Assembly (NCBI RefSeq): GCF_933775445.1
Contig: NC_065876.1
Span: forward strand, 17,980,001 to 18,044,000
DNA from: Argentina anserina
Lineage: Eukaryota > Streptophyta > Magnoliopsida > Rosales > Rosaceae
Direction of reading: 5' to 3'
DNA: 64,000 nt
This document shows, piece by piece, positions 59,088 to 64,000 of the stretch. The translations under genes were made by a program, and so were the position numbers. How positions within the stretch are numbered: position 1 is the stretch's first letter; every line of letters begins with the position of its first letter. Under the pieces are notes generated by a model. The model was given only the letters and a program-made list of their open reading frames with translations, did no database searches and was not told the DNA's origin.

Positions 59088-61969
59088 ATGGTGATCCCAA
59101 CCCTGGAAGGCTGCAAGAAGAGGAAGCGGAGGCCCAAAGTGTACGACTTCCATTCATTCGGCGAACCCGGTAGCCCGATTGAAGCATTGGGTCCATTCCG
59201 CGACAACATTCGTCTCTTACTTCAACAATGCGCAGAGCTTGAGAGTTACAGTCTTCATGGCCGCATGCCCATCTGGTCCACTCTTCTTGTTCACGACCAC
59301 CGCAGCGGCCTTGTTCTTCCTCTCTACACCATTGAAGAGAACGTTGCCCATTCTGACAACCCTTTCTGCCATTACTGCCGTTGCACTGGTATTCTTGCTT
59401 CTTCCTTCATTTGGGGTTTTAATTACTGCACTTGGTTTATTACTTGGGTAAATCAATAAAGCTTGTTGCTTTTTCTTTAATGGAGGTTGCCTTTGATTTT
59501 CAGTTCAACTTGCCTTTGGTTTGTTACTTGGGTTTAGGGTTTTAGGAACCAAATTGGGAATTTGGGGGTTTTGCTTGGTTTGGTTCTTTAAATTGCTGCA
59601 CTTGATTTGTTACTTGGGTAAATCAATAAAGCTTGTTGCTTTTCTTGTAATGGAGGTTGCCTTTAATCTTAGCATTTGTACAGTTGTGTGTTCTTTATCA
59701 GTACTCTACTCTGTTTGGTCACTTTTTTTGTCTTTTTTGTGAATTGCTTTAGTCTATGTTGATGTACTTGAATTGGGTTCTGAAGAATGTTTGATGAATA
59801 TAAAATTATCAAGAAATAAGCTAATCTTAGCGAGATGATAGACCATGACCGTAGGGAATAATAGTAAGTCACTAATGGTTTGGTTATCGATTCTGTATTA
59901 TAGCAAAACGAGACTTCTTTTACTGTTAATATGCAAATGTTGGTTATCCAGTCATCGAGCTATAGTGGGAGTATTGAAATCTGTACAACTCTGTTAGTTG
60001 AGTAAGATGGCGTTATTCTCTTCTTTGTACTACACCAGTGTAGTTGCAGGTTTTCTGTTACATCATCTTCGGCTTACCTCTCAGCTTCCCCTGTGGTTGA
60101 GACATGGCATGTTGTTATTGTTGTTTAGGTTGGAGTAACCATTTTGTATCGAAGAGAAACTACCACATGATAATCCCAATGGATGACGACTGGAATAAGC
60201 CTTTGGATGATGGTGTCTTTGATACTACAACCCATCTCTTACATGGGTTGATTCACTGTAATGGGTTTGCTCATTTGCTCTGCATCAATGGACTTGAAGG
60301 TGGTTCTAAGCATCTTTGTGGCAGAGAGCTCATGGATCTATGGGACCGGATCTGCAGTAATCTTCGAACTAGGTAATAGAAGCAATCCTTATATCATCAT
60401 CTCCTGCTGTTATATTAATGTAAGCTGAATTATTGGTTTTGATGATGTCATATCTTTTGCAGGAAAATCACAGTTGAAGATGTCTCAAAGAAGCGGTCCA
60501 TGGAACTTCGCCTGCTCCATGGAGTTGCTTATGGGCATCCATGGTTTGGTAGATGGGGTTACAAATTTTGCCATGGAAGCTTTGGGGTCAAAGAGCACAT
60601 GTATGGAAGAGCACTTGAGACTCTCAGCTCACTAGAACTTAAAAAGATAATCCAAGATTTTAGGGACATGGACCAGTATGAAGAGCTGAAGAAAATTGTT
60701 CGTTACTACGGATATCTGAGTGAGACACAGTTGATTACTATCAAGGATCTTCTCAGGTTTATGCTTACTATCAGGGCTTGCTTTCCAGCACATAGAAACT
60801 CCCTACTTCCTAGCGAAAAACCTGCAGATGTGGTGGAGAATGCAAAACCTGTAACCAGAGAATCTCTCAAGATCAAGCCTCCGATAAAGGAAAAGTCTAC
60901 AAATTGTAGGAAGTTTGCCGCTGTTGTTTCTCACATGGATAGCAGATGGCCTGCCAGAAGGCTAGAGTCTGCAGCAGATGTCGTTGTGAATGCATTGATA
61001 GAAAAGAAAGAGAAGGATTCTAAAAATGGTGGGATGGCCCGGCAGGATGTGCGAGATGCGGCTAGGTTACATATTGGAGATACAGGTTTATTGGATTACG
61101 TGCTGAAATCACTGAACAATGTGGTTGTTGGGAATCACATTGTGTGCCGTTCAATGAATCCAACAACTCATATTTTGGAATATACGGTTCATGATCTTGA
61201 TGATGGGGAGAAAGTGTCTGAACCTGAAAAAGAGATCGTTTTTTCCCTACCCCCTCTACCAGCAGCTATTGTTCCTCGAATTGATGTGTACAGTGATGTT
61301 CTATATCTGTATGAGCATGTACTGCTGGGGTATCCAGAATCTGAATTGGTAGAGTTGGCTACGCGAGCAGTATTGGACACTAAACACTTTGTTAAGGAAT
61401 GTTCATTTAAAGATGATAAAGAGAATTTACTGACACTGTTTTGCCAAATCTTGCCAACTTTGACTGATAAGGAAATGGAACAGAGGGAGTTGCCTCCAGG
61501 TGAGATAGTGACAGTGCCGCTGAATGCAACTGTTGGGGAGCTAAAGCATGAAGCTGAAAGTGCACTGAGGGATACATACTGTATCACAGAACGGTTTGTA
61601 GTGAGGGAAATCAAAGGCCTGGAGGAATCAGATGATATGGATGTACTTTCTGGAGCAGTTCAATCAGGAACAGAGGTTGGAGTGAGAGGGAGTGGGATCA
61701 ATTTAGACACACCTTTGAGGTACCAAGGGGGATCTGACACTTGGACAGTGAGATGTGAATGTGGGGCTACTGATGATGATGGTGAAAGGATGGTGGCCTG
61801 TGATATATGTGAAGTGTGGCAGCATACACGCTGTTGTGGAATGGAGGATGCCAATGAAGTCCCACGTTTGTTCATTTGCTCAACATGTTATGTTACACTT
61901 GTTCCCCCTAAAACTGAACCTGCACCTGGATTTGACTGCTCCACTGCTTTTCTGGAATGGAGACACTAA
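59088..61969 (+). CDS. PHD-finger protein of the MS1/MMD1/At1g33420 family
   Basis: Three exons, 59088-59388, 60129-60372 and 60463-61969, join in phase to 683 codons, close to the ~700 of the family. The ATG follows a (CTT)n leader and is the first in frame. The N-terminal basic KKRKRRPK (residues 10-17) is a likely nuclear signal. The long middle region has the conserved HGVAYGHPWFGRWGYKF and MDSRWPARRLESAA motifs. A C-terminal C4HC3 PHD finger (about 613-657) has zinc ligands C613, C615, C628, C631, H636, C639, C654 and C657, and W634 in its usual place. Family members MS1 and MMD1 act in anther and male meiosis; the closest match in layout is At1g33420, whose role I do not know. PHD fingers read histone H3 tails. 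All frames and splice sites are intact. Confidence 0.9.
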
Positions 61970-63081
61970 GAATGGAACAGGGTTTAGGTTCTAATATACC
62001 CGTTGGAATTCTGCTGCAGACTTTTGCACACCGACTGAGATATTTGTGCTGGTAACAATGACTGTTGCACTGTATATGCATAGATGATACATTTTGTGTC
62101 TTCAATAGTGTAGATAAGTGAATGTCATGCTGAATAGCTCATTCTTTTGAACAGATAAAGGATCATCAATACATTCTTTTTGACTCTCTCTCTCTCTCTG
62201 TTCAAATTTCATAAACAGGTTTTTAAAAGATAATCTGATGCACCAGACCTGTTTCTTTCATGCATATTTTATTTTACTACTTTGAATTTTCATCTATGTG
62301 TACTGCTTAAGGGCTTTAAGATAACACCGTTATTTCTCTTCTAAGAGTTCTCTTTCTTTAAGATATGTTCATCTTATTACTAAATCCAAAGGCTGTCTAT
62401 ACATCAGTAAATGTTTTTCATTTTTTTAAGAGAATATCATTATTCTTGTCTGGAAATAATTCTATATAATAAAGTTCACACTCCTGGCACTGTTCATAAA
62501 TTTGGTGCTAATACATCAGGACCCTTTTGTTGGGTTTTTTGGACTCTTTTGACCTTTTGTTCGTGGGTTTGGGTGAGCTTCCGCTGCGTGGGTTGCGGTG
62601 GTGCTTCCAGCGATTGCATGCGTGTCGTCGTTTGATTGTCTCCAGATCCGGCGTTTGCTTCGTTGTCGTCATTCTATAGTTTGAATTTTTATTTTGGGTT
62701 TGTTGAAATTTTCTTTCACAAGCTTGCTATTGGATTGATGTGAACCCAAGTCAGAAGGGTAATGGGAACAAGCTCCAGGTAATTGGGTATATATTCATCT
62801 GATTTTCTTGGCTTTTTAATGTATTTTTGTATTTTTTGTTTTCTTTATTCAGTTAATTTATTCATTTTTCCATGCTTTAGTTTTTTCTCATTAGTTGAAA
62901 CTTAATTTAGCTGTTGGGTAATCTTTGTGAGTTGTTTCTGATCTCTGATAAAGTATGTATCTGCTTTCCTTTTACAACATCACTCTGAGATACAAAGGTT
63001 GCTTATTATTAGTTTCTGTGTCAGCAAAGGATGTATTTCAGGTGGAAATGATAATTCAGGCTTTCCGAAAAAGGCTTCCCT
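61970..63081. other. 3' flank of the PHD gene, no firm gene
   Basis: Includes the probable 3' untranslated region, a (CT)n tract at 62184-62199 and, from about 62500, less AT-rich DNA. A plausible donor (CTCCAG|GTAATT near 62778) hints at a short leader exon of another gene, but there is no supported ORF. Confidence 0.4.
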
Positions 63082-63097
63082 ATTGAAGCGGGTATGG

Positions 63098-63292
63098 CCC
63101 CCGACCTCCTTGGTTTTGATTCTGCGGAATGATGGCCTGCCTGGGCCGCCCTTTTAATTTCTTTTGCTGTTTAGCTGTTAAGCTTTGCCTAAGCTGTTTC
63201 TTGCTTAGTGCTGTTCTTTGTTGTTTTGTTGTTGTTAGCTCTTATGTTTGTTCTGGTGCTTTTGCCTTGAATGAAGTTATTTCAGTCCAACA
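63098..63292 (+). mobile_element. short 5'-truncated LINE with 16 bp target duplication
   Basis: The 195 bp insert lies between two perfect copies of ATTGAAGCGGGTATGG (63082-63097 and 63293-63308). Its end (TTTTGCCTTGAATGAAGTTA) matches the style of plant LINE 3' ends, and the start encodes a short peptide that ends quickly. The poly(A) tail is degenerate. Confidence 0.75.
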
Positions 63293-63308
63293 AATTGAAG
63301 CGGGTATG

Positions 63309-63879
63309 GTGTGCTAACTTTATAGTTACATTAACAGAGCTATAACAATAAGCACCTAAAAGATGTTAGGAATAAATCTTGGACCAACTTCTAATGTATG
63401 GAGAACATAGATATTACATATCAACAGTACATGAAAGTGTGACATTTTAACAATGTCTGTCTTGAATTTATATTCTTTTGTGTTGTAGCTATTGTTTCTG
63501 GGTTCTGTAATGAGGTTTTTACCCCACCATTCATGCCACTTCCAGCACACCTCATCTCTCTAATTGCACTACCCGGTACACTTCAACTAATCCACTTTTA
63601 AGTTTAATGCTTTATTTTCATGGTATGATTGAATATACCTACTATTGAATCACTCGTGAGTTTCTTTAAAATTGTTCATGCCCTTTATTCCTTTACATCA
63701 GAGATCATTCAAACTCCAAAACAAACTTTAGGCTTTGCGTCTTTCAGGAATTCAGGGCTCAAGTCCAAGGTCCCAAGAAATTGTTAAGTACATATGAAAA
63801 GAAATTGTAAAGTACATCTTTCATTTGCACTGACGTCCTTATCGGCCACTCATTCCTCAGCATGGAACATACTCCCTCG

Positions 63880-63883
<4 letters not shown>
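63309..63883. other. intergenic DNA
   Basis: No ORF, RNA gene or terminal repeat supported. A short local duplication of AGAAATTGTWAAGTACAT occurs near 63777 and 63801. Confidence 0.5.

Positions 63884-63936
<53 letters not shown>
63884..63936 (+). repeat. (TC)n microsatellite, about 53 bp
   Basis: An uninterrupted TC/CT dinucleotide run near the right edge of the window, long enough to be polymorphic in length. Confidence 0.95.
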
Positions 63937-63939
<3 letters not shown>

Positions 63940-64000
63940 AGTCTTCCTTAGCTGTCAATAACATTCTCGATCACATCTCATGCTTGCAGCCACACGTACG

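Noticed and set aside
61189..61614. 141-codon minus-strand ORF inside the PHD gene
   Set aside because: Antisense shadow of the intact PHD exon 3; Ser-rich with no domain.
1..64000. CRISPR array, bacterial operon or riboswitch
   Set aside because: No regularly spaced short repeats with unique spacers, no Shine-Dalgarno-led gene clusters; the window is plant nuclear DNA.

Overview
The window is plant nuclear DNA. Genes have GT-AG introns, plastid/mitochondrial-type gene families are encoded in the nucleus, and more than half of the sequence is transposable elements of plant lineages. The gene set and a florendovirus-like endogenous pararetrovirus fit a eudicot, possibly Rosaceae (strawberry/rose group); that taxonomic guess is inference only.

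Left part (1-25 kb): a nest of decayed retroelements with no host gene I can support. A gene-poor AT-rich stretch holds a probable non-autonomous LTR-element remnant (about 1.4-3.4 kb). It is followed by a complete but dead 9.27 kb Ty1-copia element (3937-13207, TSD AACAA), itself split in its reverse transcriptase by a 2.19 kb solo LTR (9721-11913, TSD TCAAG). Next come fragments of two other LTR elements. Then comes a minus-strand SIRE-like copia element (15155-22897) interrupted by a 2.16 kb solo LTR (16474-18632, TSD TATTC) and a 535 bp MITE (19157-19691, TSD GTAGCAAA). A GTCACAC-rich repeat follows.

Middle (25-48 kb): two host genes. An intronless P-class mitochondrial PPR gene (25750-27663) resembles Arabidopsis EMB1796/NUWA. 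After three MITEs comes a 16.5 kb, 24-exon DEG7/DEGP7 serine-protease gene (31348-47819), whose introns carry Tourist MITEs and LINE tails. The DEG7 copy as given has two single-base frame breaks and three oddly placed splice junctions, so it is either a decaying or variant allele or carries assembly errors. A small 104-codon ORF follows at 48468.

Right part (48-64 kb): a LINE tail, then the most unusual object in the window. This is a 4.07 kb CACTA element (50651-54718, TSD TTC) that carries spliced fragments of at least two unrelated host genes (epsilon-COP and an EDR1-like Raf kinase) and has inserted into an exon of a minus-strand gene. A broken endogenous caulimovirid with a florendovirus-like two-ORF layout follows (about 54885-57860). 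Then comes an intact three-exon PHD-finger gene of the MS1/MMD1/At1g33420 family (59088-61969). The end of the window is intergenic, with one small LINE insertion and a (CT)n microsatellite.

The host genes are not functionally linked; they are ordinary neighbours in a TE-rich plant region. The biology of interest is nested transposition, gene-fragment capture and possible decay of DEG7.
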